DNA from: Anthonomus grandis grandis
Taxonomy: Eukaryota > Arthropoda > Insecta > Coleoptera > Curculionidae
Assembly: GCF_022605725.1 (NCBI RefSeq)
Contig: NC_065550.1
Coordinates: 8,742,001-8,806,000 of the forward strand
DNA: 64,000 nucleotides
Direction: 5' to 3'
Each line of letters begins with the position of its first letter. Position 1 is the first letter of the stretch. The notes below the pieces were generated by a model that worked only from the letters and a program-made list of their open reading frames with translations, searched no databases and had not been told where the DNA came from. This document shows positions 21,558-33,106 of the stretch, one piece after another. The translations under genes were made by a program, and so were the position numbers.

Positions 21558-22850
21558 TTGTCGAAAAAAGGGCTTAATAATGCAACCATCGTACTATGTA
21601 GAATGATCCAAAATCATTACTTTTTCGACGAAATAAAAAATATTAAAACTTCAAGCTCGAAACGAAAGAGCAAACTATCTCGTCTGAATCCTTTCATTGA
21701 CCCTGACGGTGTAATGAGAGTCGGAGGTCGTTTAAAGTATTCAGAATTGAATTTTAATGGCAAATATCCCATTTTAATACCCAGTAATTCATATTTCAAA
21801 ACCTTAATTGTTCAGTATGAGCATTTCAGACTTTTACATGCAGGTGCTCAAACAACTTTATCTGCAATACGGGTAAATTTTTGGCCTATTAATGGTCGTC
21901 ATACTGTGCAAAAGGTCATTCGCAATTGCATAACATATTTCCGATTTAATCCAACACCCCTGCAAAATAAAATGGGAGAGTTACCAAAATATAGAGTTAC
22001 CCCACAAAGACCTTTTTTTGCCACTGGTGTGGACTTTATAGGTCCCTTTCTTGTGAGCGATGGGAAAACAAAAGGTAGAGTAATGGTTAAGTGCTATCTC
22101 TGTATCTTTGTATGCTTTACAACGAAAGCAGCACATTTTGAACTAGCTGCTGATTTGTCGTCTGAGTCATTCCTTAATTGCTTCAAGAGATTTATCTCTC
22201 GAAGAGGCATTTGTGCTAATCTTTACAGCGATAATAGCACCAACTTTGTAGGCGCTGAACGCGACTTAAAGAAAACCATTAAAGAAGTATCTTATGGTGA
22301 TAATTTCAAAGAATTTCTAGATAGTAACCAAAAGTTTCATTTAAAACGCATAGTTGGAAACGCTCACATGACATATGAGTCACTTTTGACTGTTTTTGTA
22401 CAAATTGAGGCTGTGTTGAACTCAAGGCCATTGATACCTCTTTCTAGTAACCCCAATGATCTAGCAGTTTTAACACCAGGTCATTTTTTAATCGGTCAAC
22501 CGTTAACTACAATACCACAAACAGATTTAATAATCATCCCTGACAATAGAATTAATATGTACCAACGTATACAACAACAGGTTCAACATTTCTGGCGTCG
22601 ATGGTCCCAAAGTTATCTGAATACTTTACAAGAAAGGTCCAAATAGGACACTTTGTTTCCTAGCATTAAGGTAGGGACTTTAGTAATCATAAAAGACGAT
22701 AATACAGCTCCACTATTTTGGAAGGTCGCTCGTGTTACGGAGTGTTTTCCGGGTAAAGACGATCTTGTTCGGGTAGTGAACGTTCAAACAAACCATGGTG
22801 TCGTAAAGCGTGCAATTTCAAAAAATGTGTGTATTGCCAATAGACAATAA
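21558..22850 (+). pseudogene. BEL/Pao integrase with C-terminal domain
   Basis: HHCC zinc region (YEHFRLLHAGAQTTLSAIR...CITYF, with tyrosine where the last cysteine is expected), then catalytic aspartates in FFATGVDFIGPF and LYSDNSTNFVGAE. The segment GGLWEAAVKS that carries the catalytic glutamate in relatives is missing: NQKFHLKRIVGNAHMTYE follows directly. A TAG at 22644-22646 stands where tryptophan is usual, and the same frame continues as a DUF5641-like C-terminal domain (PSIKVGTLVIIKDDNTAPLFWKVARV). Integration activity is therefore lost. Confidence 0.85.
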
Positions 22851-23151
22851 TGACTTTGGCAAAATGTAAATATTACAGTAGGTTAGTTCAATTCAAATGT
22901 TAGGTCTATAATATTACTTTGTAAATTAACACTCATTTAATTTCTGTTATCAGTAGAGTAAGCATAGCTCTTAAGATGCACATTTTAGATTTAAGTTTGT
23001 TTTAGTAACTAAGTTATATTTATGTATAACTCTTTTTTTGTTCTCTAATATATATAAATTAAAACTTTGTTATTTTAAGGTATATGTACGTATCTTATAT
23101 CTACTTATGCTGTTTTTGTTTTGAAAGTTAATCCTTTCAAAGGGGGCGGTA

Positions 23152-23448
23152 TGTTTCGTCGTTGCATAAATAATAATCCTTAAGCGTACGATCTCATTTA
23201 ATGTAAGCGCTTCGCGCGCCCTCTTTACTAATGTAGAGCCCCTCTCTTTCACATTCATTCAGTAATAAGATTTCAGCCATCATCAAAGGCAAACACATCA
23301 CTTCCATTCAATAATTTGGGTAGAACTATTTATATTTTAAACATAATTTCATGTAAACCAGTAGTTACTCTCTTTAAGTATACCTTAATTGCAAAATAGT
23401 ATTTTTCATTGAAAACCGAACCAGAATACGTGTGTGAATCTACATACA
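23152..23448 (+). repeat. BEL/Pao 3' LTR
   Basis: TGTTTCGTCGTTGCATAAAT to ...CTACATACA, preceded by a polypurine tract. It pairs with 17130-17417. The short stretch 23449-23523 shows nothing recognisable. Confidence 0.85.
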
Positions 23449-23917
23449 TAATTACCAAAAACTCATTAATTTACATAAGTAAAAAAATTTACAATCATGT
23501 TCCTCTATGTGTTATGTGCTTGTGGCTGAATGCAAAAACTAAGTAACTCAAAATTTCGTGTGTATTGGGTTATCTATGTTTTAATATGCTTGAATTGAGA
23601 AGAAATTTATGCAAAAATTGGATAACTCCTAACTTTAAATTAGCGACATCTATTAGATATTGTAAAAAGTAGATAAAATAAATATGTTTCTTCTTTTTAA
23701 TGCTAAAATCAGATAACTTAAGATACCCTTACAAATTTCTAAATAAAAGATCTTTTTCAAAAACAAATGTAGACATCTTAAGTCTCCTTTTTTTGTACAT
23801 AAATATTAGGTCCCTATTTTAAAGCAAGTTATCATGTTATTGCAGTAAATATTTGTAATTATTTCCGTTGTTTATGTTTGCCAATGTAGACCGTTTTTAG
23901 TGAATATATAGTCCAAA

Positions 23918-23978
23918 ATGATGTCTAGGGGTGTTAAAATGGTGAATTTAGTGCTTGAGGCAAATCCGAAAGATGAAG
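23918..23978 (+). CDS. DUF7869-like protein, exon 1
   Basis: Short predicted first coding exon, MMSRGVKMVNLVLEANPKDE, ending GAAG|GTAATT. It joins in phase 1 to exon 2 and forms GAT at the junction. The intron 23979-24844 contains AT-rich sequence including TTTTA repeats near 24340. Confidence 0.45.
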
Positions 23979-24844
23979 GTAATTGAATGTTATATAGGCG
24001 ATTTATATTTCCCAATTTTTAACTCTAAAACTTGTATTTAAAAATAAGTTAGGTTAGAATTATGTTTTCTTTTCAACGGTTTTTACGTAGTTTGCTTGCG
24101 TGTTATTTTTGGGGATTTAGTCGGCTCTCACGCTAAGGCAACCAGCTATAAGCAATCTGGCAATAGGCAACACGCAATTTTACATTAAACTTGGGTTGAA
24201 CCAAAAATATTACTTGTTGCAGCTATATTATTGCTATAGCGATACATGCACCGTGAAAAGCGTTAAATATTGCGGTTTTGCAAATAGTGCTGTGAGAAGT
24301 TTGCGCATTAGACTGTTAGTACTGATACTGATAGTACTTATTTTATTTTATTTTATTTATTTATATTATTAAAAAGGCGTAAAATATTTGCGCCGTTCCA
24401 GGTTTTTATAAAATTTTTTGTATAGATAGTGAAAATTCTTGTGTCTTTGGAGTCGTCGAATGACATAATGGTCAGAGAATTCTGGCAATACTGTTATTGT
24501 TTTACTGTGACAGGGAACTTAAATAATATTGCATATTGCCTATTAACATTTTCCAATTGCTTATTGGTGTGCCTTAATGTGAAAGCCACCTTATAGAGGA
24601 AAAATTTGTGAGATTTTATTATTTAAAAAACTCTTAACTGCTTTAATTTTTTTTAAGTGACTGAAATTAGTACTTATATGATTAAAATTTGCAATTTACA
24701 TTTTAAGAATTAATGCGTAACATGATGCGTAAGGTGAGTAAAGATATTGGACATAACTAAATAAATGGTAAGGCCTCATGCTTTTTTTATTAAATTGATG
24801 AAAAAATAAGTACCGATTTAATATGCAAGTATTTTAAATTCTAG

Positions 24845-25051
24845 ATTCGATGAACCGATCTTTAACGACTATCGGAAACCAATGTGAATCTAAAGAAAAC
24901 TTGGATTTTAATACTAATTTTGGTACTGAAGGCAACCTACTAAATAGACTTTCTTCAAATGGAGACGAGTGTCAAATCAAAGATACATTAATAGCTGGCC
25001 CGCGTCATGATTCATTAGTACAAGCATCTGCTGAGGAAGTTATATTATTAG
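24845..25051 (+). CDS. DUF7869-like protein, exon 2
   Basis: A 207 bp exon between TTCTAG| and TTAG|GTAGAT. It encodes an acidic, serine-rich, probably disordered segment (SMNRSLTTIGNQCESKENL). It starts and ends in phase 1, with GAT codons across both junctions. Confidence 0.45.
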
Positions 25052-25101
25052 GTAGATGCAAATTTTTTCTAGTGTTAGTATTCTAATTTTTTTTATTGTA
25101 G

Positions 25102-25308
25102 ATTTTATAGCCAATCAAGATGAATAATATCTGCAAGATTTTGGCGAAATTAATTGCGTTAACAGCCCTACTGAATTTTCTTTAGATGAGGTCAATAATT
25201 CCATGCAGGGATCGGATCATGAGATAACTGAAGAAACGTTTAATGTAGACCAGCTTGAATTAAATCATGGTAATGTGAATGAAGAAACCGTTGAGGAGGA
25301 GCCATTGG
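25102..25308 (+). pseudogene. DUF7869-like protein, exon 3 with stop
   Basis: Another 207 bp exon between TTGTAG| and TTGG|GTATAA, again phase 1 at both sides. It encodes FIANQDE, a TAA at 25125-25127, then YLQDFGEINCVNSPTEFSL and an acidic tail. The stop may be CAA changed to TAA. Confidence 0.45.
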
Positions 25309-25367
25309 GTATAATATTATACTAGTAATAGCAACTATCATGCAATATTAAAAATTCTGTGTTTTAG

Positions 25368-27305
25368 ATAACTGCACGTTAGCAGGGAACTCTGATTATG
25401 AAAAGAAAAAAGATGAAAGCTTTAGCGATTTTTCCCCAGACAATTCTGAATATCTTCCTAGCACCAGTTCTTCAGATTCGGAGGAAGATACAGTATCTAA
25501 TGAAGGAGAAGGTATTAGTGAAAATAATTTAATTGGAATGGAGGAACATCCAGAAGTAACTAGTAAACCTCGGAGGAAAAGAAAAAGGCCAGAATTGTGG
25601 AAAAGAAATATTAGGAAAAAAAACAGAGATGAGGGAAAAAAATATGAATCAGTTAAAAGCGTTATAAAACCTGCTGCTAAAATGGGTGGTCCCTGCAAAA
25701 AATCTTGTCGGCTCAAATGTTTTGATGTCCCTGAGGCTCAACGGCTTCAAATCTTTAACGCATACTATGGGCTGGGCAACTACTCGCGCCAACGAGATTT
25801 TATTCTCTCAAAAAAAAAAATAAAAAAAAATTAGAACAACTCAGCACGAATCTAAAAGGAAGTATTCAATCAGCTATTTTCTTCCCGTTGATGGAAAAAG
25901 AAGAAAAGTATGCAAGCCCATGTTTTTGAGTACTTTAGGTATAAAAAAAGGCGTTGTTGACATTGCTATGGCAAAGCGATCCAACGAAAATATTTCAGCT
26001 TCTGATGGCCGAGGAAAGGGAAAGGGTAAAACCTTGAATCCTACTTTAGTTCAAGACATAAAGTCACACATAGAAAGTTTTCCATGTGTTCCCTCTCATT
26101 ATTGCAGAGCTGATATTGAACGAAAATATTTGGATTCTTTTTTAAATTTGCCTACAATGTATAGGATGTATGTCCAGTGGTGTCGAGAAAATGGAAGGCC
26201 AGAAGCAAAGTTATCGACCTATCGAAATATTTTTAAGGATAACTATAATTTAGGATTTCATCGGCCAAGAAAAGACCAGTGTCGAATCTGTGTGGCTTTT
26301 AATAATAAATAAAATATAGCTGATGAGGAGGCAAATGATTTTAAAGTACATCAACAATTAAAAGAATCCGCCAGAGAGCAAAAACGTACGGACAAAGAAA
26401 TTGCCGTTACCAATGATCAAATTGTCAGTTGCAATTTTGACTTGCAACAAGTTTTACTTAGTCCTAGTGACCCCACGAACAATGCCTTATTTTACAAACG
26501 TCGATTAGCCACTTATAACTTTACAATTTATAACGTTGGTAACAGAAAAGGAGACTGTTTTATGTGGCACGAGGGCCAAGGAAGTAGAGGTAGTTGTGAA
26601 ATAGCGAGTTTTTTATTTAGATATTTTAAATCCCTGCCAAATTCTGTAGAAGAAATAAGGTGTTTTAGTGATAGATGTGGTGGACAAAACCTTAACAAGT
26701 ACGTTGTTGCAATGTGCATGCATGCAGTACAAGTAATAGGCAATTTAAAAACGATCCATCTAAAATTTTTGACACCTGGTCACAGCGAAATGGAGTGCGA
26801 CTCAATGCACTCCGCTATAGGCACTGAATTTAAAAGGGTTGATAAAGCACTGTGGCCAGGCGATTGGAAGACTATTGCCAGAAGTGCAAGGAAAAGGGGA
26901 GATCAGCCCTATGCAATTCATGACATTCAGGGCAATGATTTTTTTGATTGGAAGGCATTTGCCAATAGCCAGTTGACCATGAGAAAAACAGATATTAATA
27001 ATGAGCCTGTTTCATTTCAAAAGCTCTGCTGGTTTCGCTTTAGAAAGGAAAATGCTTACCAATATGAGTGCAAAGAGTCTTTTGGTGAAGCTAACTTTAG
27101 ACAGGTGGTTTGTAAAAAAAAAACTTTACGTAGGCAGTCAATCAATATTCTACCTTGTTATCCACAGGGCCATCCCATAACTGAGCAAAAATATAATGAC
27201 CTAATGTCATTGTTTTCTACAAACCCACCAGCATTAAGTCGTGATTATTTTGATTTTTACCATAACTTACCCCACGGTAGGAGGGAACAAGAAGAAGATG
27301 ATTAA
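25368..27305 (+). pseudogene. DUF7869-like protein, main exon
   Basis: Starts after GTTTTAG|. Regions in order: acidic serine-rich stretch; basic KPRRKRKRPELWKRNIRKK; a cysteine block (GGPCKKSCRLKC); FLSTLGIKKG; HIESFPCVPSHYCRA; a second cysteine block (KDQCRICVAFNNK); then the core with YNVGNRKGDCFMWHEGQGSRG, EIRCFSDRCGGQNLNKYVV and FLTPGHSEMECDSMHSAIG. The last two carry acidic residues suggestive of a DDE or RNase H-like site. I recall such insect proteins annotated as DUF7869. Breaks: a frameshift in the A-runs at 25810-25830 and a TAA at 26310-26312. The C-terminal 287 codons are uninterrupted. Confidence 0.7.
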
Positions 27306-27486
27306 TCACAGCAATTTTGTTTACTTTACGCAACCATAAAAGGATAAAACTTTTAATTTACGTTATTTTAATTATGTATTCTGCCTCTCTTTCACGTACA
27401 GGTACATACAAAGAGGGAAAAAAAATTAGTGCAAAAAGTAGATATCTTTAGTTTTATTTTTAAATATATTTATTTTTCCTTGCATA

Positions 27487-27487
<1 letters not shown>

Positions 27488-27533
<46 letters not shown>
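27488..27533. repeat. (AT)n microsatellite
   Basis: About 23 uninterrupted AT dinucleotides inside the 3' part of the transposon. Confidence 0.95.
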
Positions 27534-27537
<4 letters not shown>

Positions 27538-27708
27538 ATTTTGTACTAAATGTAATTTTTTTTTCATCATAATAAAAAACTTACAAAAAAATTAAGCTAT
27601 TTTATTAAATACATTTACTGCAGAGCAGTTCTAATTATATCGCTTATAATGTTTTGCCCATTTTCTCGAAACTATCAAAAAATAGTTGTCTAGTTTTTGC
27701 ATTCAGCC

Positions 27709-28075
27709 GACGATATATTGGATGTTAAGAAATTTAAAAGAGAATTAAAGTCGCTTTTATTGGCTAAGGCATATTATAACCTTGATGACTTTTTTAATGA
27801 TAGGTTTTAACCTTGGACATGTTGGAAAGTTTTTTTTTCCTTTTTCTTCTCTAGTTTTGTCAACAACAGTTTGTTTACCTTTATTTAGTAATTGATTGTT
27901 TTATTTAGTTATCTATAATTCAAGTATGTTCAAAAAGTTTTGTCTTCTGTTTAATTTTGTTCATTGTTTTGTCAATTTTTGAAATTGTATTTTTGTTTTG
28001 TTTTTTTAGCTTGTAGGAAGATTATTCTTACGTAATATAGCACATTTTCTTTCTTTCTTTCTTACATAATAAAGG
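27709..28075 (+). mobile_element. Non-LTR retrotransposon 3' end
   Basis: 27709-27810 encodes DDILDVKKFKRELKSLLL...AYYNLDDFFNDRF and a stop, the usual last residues of Jockey/CR1-type reverse transcriptase proteins. A T-rich 3' untranslated region follows to a CTTT repeat near 28050. The rest of the element is absent; the DUF7869-like transposon adjoins it directly. Confidence 0.5.
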
Positions 28076-28143
28076 GCATCATCAGACTTATAGAAAAACC
28101 TAATTTTTCTCTCCAAATTATAAGACCTAAAAAGAACACTTAC

Positions 28144-28239
28144 CGAACGTTCAACACAACATTCACAATAAAGACATTTATTAACTAGCACAAAACTAAC
28201 AGTTATTAAAATATAAGTAAGTTGGATGGCTAGTGACAT
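28144..28239 (-). CDS. Candidate small secreted-protein exon
   Basis: On the minus strand TTTATTTATAG| is followed at once by ATG and 32 codons whose first ~20 residues (MSLAIQLTYILITVSFVLV) look like a signal peptide, then cysteines (CLYCECCVERS), then a consensus donor G|GTAAGT at 28143. The arrangement is exon-like but short, with no recognised homologue and no downstream exon found. It could be chance. Confidence 0.2.
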
Positions 28240-29597
28240 CTATAAATAAATAAATAAAATACATAAATCAAATACTGACAAGAATCACAGATTCTTCACA
28301 CTCACTTTCACCTAAAGTTGAATATTAATTCTATGTTAAAATAACAAAAATAGATGGCATTCGGTATTACACAATACTACATGATTAAATAAAATTATTG
28401 GTCTAGTATATTGTTAAAAATAACGTGCGAACTATACACCTATTGATCATTTACACAATTAAAATAAGGACTTTTTAGGGCTTTGCTCATCTCAAGGGAT
28501 TCTAAAAGATCAATTTTTTTACCCTTATCACATGCATGTAGTAATTTCAAATGTTTATTTTTTGAATGTTTTTCGGCCAATGATTGGCAAAAGCAGATTT
28601 GGAAATAGTTATGTATATTTTAACGCTGTTATAATAGAATGTGCTAATTAAATATTGTTTATATTTTCATTCTATTTGTATGAAGAAATAAAGTAAAAAA
28701 AGTTTTCCCCCGTCTCGGAGGTTGCATACCATTGCGCGGACCTTAATGCGCTATCGATCACTGAACGATTTACCCACCCTTACATTTTAGCACAATAGTT
28801 TCGGAACACCCTGTATATCTGAAAACACTGGCAATAAAAGATATAGGCGCCTTATCTGCATTTTCTTAATCCCCAGATGAATATTTTTAAGTCTTATTTA
28901 AACCAGATTAAAAATACCGTCTTATTAGAACCCGATGACTAAAACGGTTTTGAGAAAAATAGATTAATTAATTCGAATTTCTTCTTAAAAAAATATACCC
29001 TTTTTAAAAAACAATATTGTGTAAAATACCTAGGGCCTAAACTGATAATCGTAAAACATTTAATAAATAAATAATGATTAACATACGTTTATTAACGAAA
29101 ATACACAATAAAAAAAAAAAACTTTTCATTCCGGTTTTCTTCTATTCCATTTTTAAAAAGTTAAAATCTATTCTCATTTAGATATTCGATTTAGTGGGAT
29201 ATTTAATAATAAGAATTTTCCCATTGCTTCGTATAGGTTTATTTTTGTTTCAACAAAATTTAAATATTTTCTTTATTTTTGACGCATGCATTTATTGTCT
29301 GGCCGATCTAGCTTTAATTGTGTCGCATTGTTTTCAATCAAAACGTTAAAGGATATGTAGATTTGGGATTATACCCAAACATACATCATCTAAAAACGTT
29401 TTGATTAATTGTTATTTGAATCTAAGCTGGACAAAAGCTTCACTGGGTCCCAGCGATATATATAAAAATAAAGCTATGAGCTATAAGGAAATCAGAAGTT
29501 TAAGAAATCAAGAAGCTGTTTAGCAGTGTTAAATTTAGACATCAGTTTAAATGGCCGACAAGCCAGTGTTATGAGTTAAAAGTGTGTGTCTTATGCT
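28240..29597. other. Gene-free stretch with one transposon-end motif
   Basis: AT-rich. A fragment near 28705-28815 ends in GGAACACCCTGTATAT and resembles a Tc1/mariner-type terminal repeat; its partner was not found. Nothing else was recognised. Confidence 0.4.
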
Positions 29598-29690
29598 CAA
29601 ATTTTGCAAGCATAAACTAGACTTAATTCTAAAACTAAAACACGCAAAAGTATTAGGTCGATCTTTATATGTTCCAAAGTTATAAGTCTC
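29598..29690. repeat. Outer inverted repeat, left arm
   Basis: Partner of 32455-32540 in inverted orientation. Shared blocks include AAAGATCGACCTA, ACTTTTG and AGTTTTA. The arms enclose the IS630-type element, so they may be the ends of an older element into which it inserted. Confidence 0.55.
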
Positions 29691-29938
29691 ATTTCTCGGG
29701 TCTGTTTTGTTTCACACTGTTTTTTTTTAAATCAAGGTGGTTGTGCGATGTCGCTTATAGCAATGTTACTTAAAGCAATTTTTAGTACAATTTGTACTGT
29801 AAATATCACATGTGTGTTCACCTCTAAGTGTTAAGTAATCACTGTATGCAGATACGCATCTTATTTCTGGTTATTGCAACATGAATGCACGTAATGTTGT
29901 TGGCGAGAATCGTCCGAAACAGCGTTCACTCGAATATA

Positions 29939-32315
29939 GAGGGTGTCCCAGCGAAAACGAAACAGAGGTATTTTTGGTTCTGAATATAACTGCCAAATTT
30001 GAAGTGGCTAAAATTTTTTATCCGGATATGACAGCTTGTCAAAATTGTAGAAACAGCGAAAATGAAAAAGGTATTTTGAACTCTGTTTTGGATAATATTT
30101 TTAAAAGAATAAGGAAGTCCTAATTTCAAAGGGGTCACTTATTAATTAAGAGGCCACCCTAATACCTGGAACCCTTTACGAGGGGTTGAAAGCACCCCTT
30201 AAATCTTAAATAGAAAAAGGGGTCGTGTCATTCCTTATTTTGAAGGCCTTTTTACTCTGAATTTAAATATAGTTATATATTTATTATATCTTGTGGATAT
30301 AAAAATAGCAAGAAATACAATCTTTACTGCCAGTAAAAGTGGAGAGATAAGAAATACCTACCCTTTTACTTTTGTGTCTTTTAAATAAAACAAGTTTATT
30401 TAAATTACGTCAATTTATTAAATGTTCAAATTGTGCCCCGCCTACTTCCATGCAGGAATACAGGTTTTGCTCAAAACGATGCCTGGCGTTTTGTAGAACT
30501 TCAGGTGTTATCATCTGACACTCATTTATAATTCTCTGGCGTAAGTCTTCTAGGGTGTCTGGTTGGGTAGCGTAAACTTTTGTTTTTAAATGCCCCCATA
30601 AAAAAAAATCTAATGGGGTTAAATCGGGTGACCTAGCTGGCCATTCCATAAAAGGTCCTCTCCTTCCAATCCAATGATCAGGAAATATCTCATCAAGATA
30701 TTGCCTCACACCAGCAGCATAATGTGGAGGCGCTCCGTCTTGTTGGAAAACGACTTGATCATCATCAGAATGATTTCCGCCTTCTATTATTTCTACTATT
30801 CTTGGATATACGGCATTTTCCAAGAGATCTCGGTACATTTCTCCATTCAAATTTCCGGGCAGAAAAAACGGACCAACAATGGAGCCGCCTAAGATTCCCG
30901 CTCAAACATTTAACTTCTCAGGGAACTGGGTATGAACTTCACGAAACTGGCCCGGATTTGCATTTGACCAGTAGCGGCAGTTATAACGATTTACGTTGCC
31001 ATTAAGAAAAAAAGTATATTCATCTGAAAAGCAAATGTTGTAAATAAGACGCGGATTAACAGTTATCATATCACTAAGCGATTCACAAAATTGCACTCGT
31101 CTGTCAAAATCGTCCTCATTCAGTTCTTGCACCAGATGAATTTTGTATGGAATTTATTATGCTTAAGTATCCTATGAACACTACTTTTGCTTACTCCTGT
31201 ACTCGTCGCCAATTTTCTGACACTTATTCCTGGCTCGGCATCAAGTTGACCTAGGACAGTTATTTGCATTGCTTCATTGACAACAACAGCATTTTGAACC
31301 TCACGCTTTTTATTTAATACACTGCCAGATTCCCTAAATTTAGCAACTATTTCTAGAACGTATTTTCTGTTGACTCGTTTTTCTGGATGAAGGTTATTAA
31401 ATTCTTGTATCGTTCTATTGGCACAATTGTTATGCCAAAAGAAAAACTCTATCATGTCAACCCTCTCTGCAGTAGAATAAACCATTGCTAACAGTGTTTC
31501 AACACGTAAAAGACTGGGTAATAATTTCAAACTATTTAACTATAAACTATAGCAATCTAAATAAATTCTTCAGATACTTGTGTTTGCATTTTATTTGGTA
31601 TTTTGTTTTTATTTATGATATGCTGATAAGGTGTAATAACAATAATATTAACAATACTAATAAATTTTTAATCATGTTTTAATGATCCAATAAAAAAAAT
31701 TGTAAGAAAGGGTTTCAGGCATAAAGGTTTATTTAAAGCATTTTTTCCAGAATTTTATTTGGCTTTCATATCCAGAAGAAATCCATCAGTCACTCAGAAG
31801 TCACCATTTAAATTTAAACTAAAAACGCTTTCAACATAAGGTATAACACGATCCCTCTTTCTGTTTAAGATTTAAGGGGTGCTTTCAACCCCTCGTAAAG
31901 GATTCCAGGTATTAGGTAGCCTCTTAATTAATAAGTGACCCCTTCGAAAAATAGGATTTCCTTGTTCTTTTAAAAATATTATCTAAAAAAAGAGTCCATA
32001 ATACCTTTTTCATTTTCGCTGTTTCCACAATTTTGACAAGCTGTTTTATCCAGAGAAATAGTTTTAGCCACTTCAAATTTGGCAGTTATATTCAGAATTA
32101 AAAGACCTTTAAAATAAGGTATCATACGACCCCTCTTTCCATTTAGGATTTTAGGGGTGATTCCACCCCCTCGAAGGAGGTTGCTGGTATGAGGGTGCCT
32201 TGGTAAGGAAAAGTTGTCCCCCTCAAAAATAAAATCGACGTGTCCGAGATTTTTGAAAAAAAAAATTTTTTTCATACCGAAAATAGCTCTGTTTCGTTTT
32301 CGCTGGGACACCCTG
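29939..32315 (-). mobile_element. IS630/Tc1-type transposon, nearly intact
   Basis: Ends read GAGGGTGTCCCAGCG (left) and, in reverse complement, CAGGGTGTCCCAGCG (right), each next to TA. The terminal inverted repeats are long, roughly 350 bp on the left and 475 bp on the right, with shared text such as CTGAATATAACTGCCAAATT. The right arm has an extra repeat module: 31845-31965 and 32112-32235 are direct repeats. One transposase gene lies on the minus strand with only two breaks. Confidence 0.85.
30410..31485 (-). pseudogene. IS630/Tc1-type transposase, two lesions
   Basis: Start taken at MVYSTAERVDMIEFFFWHNN (31485). N-terminal helix-turn-helix (RKLATSTGVSKSSVHRILKH) is followed by a frameshift near 31130, then IYNICFSDEYTFFLNGNVN with the first catalytic aspartate, then TGA at 30902-30904 where tryptophan is usual (NV*AGILGGSIVG). 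The last part has FQQDGAPPHYAAG and EWPARSPDLTPLDFF; by my count 42 residues separate the last two catalytic aspartates, more than in classical mariner (34). The C-terminus ends HLIN. It cuts and joins DNA at the element ends in the nucleus. Confidence 0.85.
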
Positions 32316-32454
32316 TATATACGATACGATATTATACGATCGTTTTAATTTCCACTTAACGAATGGGAAAAACACTACAATTGATGAATTGAAGATTTGT
32401 CAATTAAGATAAATTTTTATTTGGGATACGAGTTTGAAAATGTGTATACACTAT

Positions 32455-32540
32455 TTTATAACTTTTGAAGGGATAAAGATCGACCTACCACTTTTGTGTT
32501 TTTAGTTTTAAAATTAAGTATAACTTATGCTCTGATAATT
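32455..32540. repeat. Outer inverted repeat, right arm
   Basis: Inverted match to 29598-29690 at perhaps three quarters identity. Just beyond it GGAATACCCTGTATATG at 32556-32572 could be the terminus of this older element. Confidence 0.5.
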
Positions 32541-33106
32541 TGAATATAATGATATGGAATACCCTGTATATGTATGTATAGGTATATGTATGTACTTATG
32601 GTTGCTACTTGATGATTCCAATTGACCCATCAACCAAATTTACCCTTCCGCTTCAGCTATAAATTAATATATATTTGAATTACTTTTTTGACAACTATCC
32701 AACTAGGGGCTTCTGTAAGAGTATAGCGTATACAATACTTATTATATTACAAACTTAAACCAGGGTAAATGAAGGAAAATTATTATATATAATTTTTCTG
32801 ATTAGAACTATATATTAATTTATTTATTTACGGGATGTCCCGGGATTATATCCTAACCCTAAATGTATATAATTATTCTGCCATCAACAAATATATTAAT
32901 AAGATATATAATAAACTTAATCTATTAAATATCCAATTTTTCTATAAATCAACAATATATCTATCTAAATGTATATTAATATGTAGCAGCCCAAGATATA
33001 CAAATAAGATAAAGCTTCCAGAAAAATTTAAACACAAACTAACCTTGGCCAAAAAAAATGAATACAGCAATATATAGTCTCAGACTATATATCACTCAGA
33101 CACCTT

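Larger units (their letters stand above)
17130..23448 (+). mobile_element. BEL/Pao LTR retrotransposon
   Basis: Bounded by two LTRs of about 290 bp in direct orientation, with a TGG-type primer-binding candidate (TTGGTCGAACTTCG, 17423-17436) after the left LTR and a polypurine tract CAAAGGGGGCGGTA (23139-23151) before the right one. Inside, in order: Gag, CCHC region, protease, RT, RNase H, integrase, as in BEL elements. No clear 5 bp target duplication was found. Many frames are broken, so it is inactive. Confidence 0.9.
23524..27708 (+). mobile_element. DUF7869-like DNA transposon with TIRs
   Basis: A 4185 bp unit. The left end GGCTGAATGCAAAAACTA at 23524 is repeated in inverted form at 27691-27708. 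Homology goes on for a few more bases (AAGTAACT versus GACAACT). Variants of GCAAAAACTAGATAACT recur inside near 23609, 23702 and 27431, like subterminal transposase-binding repeats. It contains one spliced gene. I saw no convincing target-site duplication. The superfamily is uncertain; the protein has D..CGGQN and GHS..D motifs compatible with an RNase H-like transposase. Confidence 0.65.

Noticed and set aside
27488..27533. AT array considered as a cruciform regulatory element
   Set aside because: A plain dinucleotide microsatellite explains it.
32835..33077. 80-codon plus-strand frame
   Set aside because: It lies antisense in the LINE 3' untranslated region and is very AT-rich.
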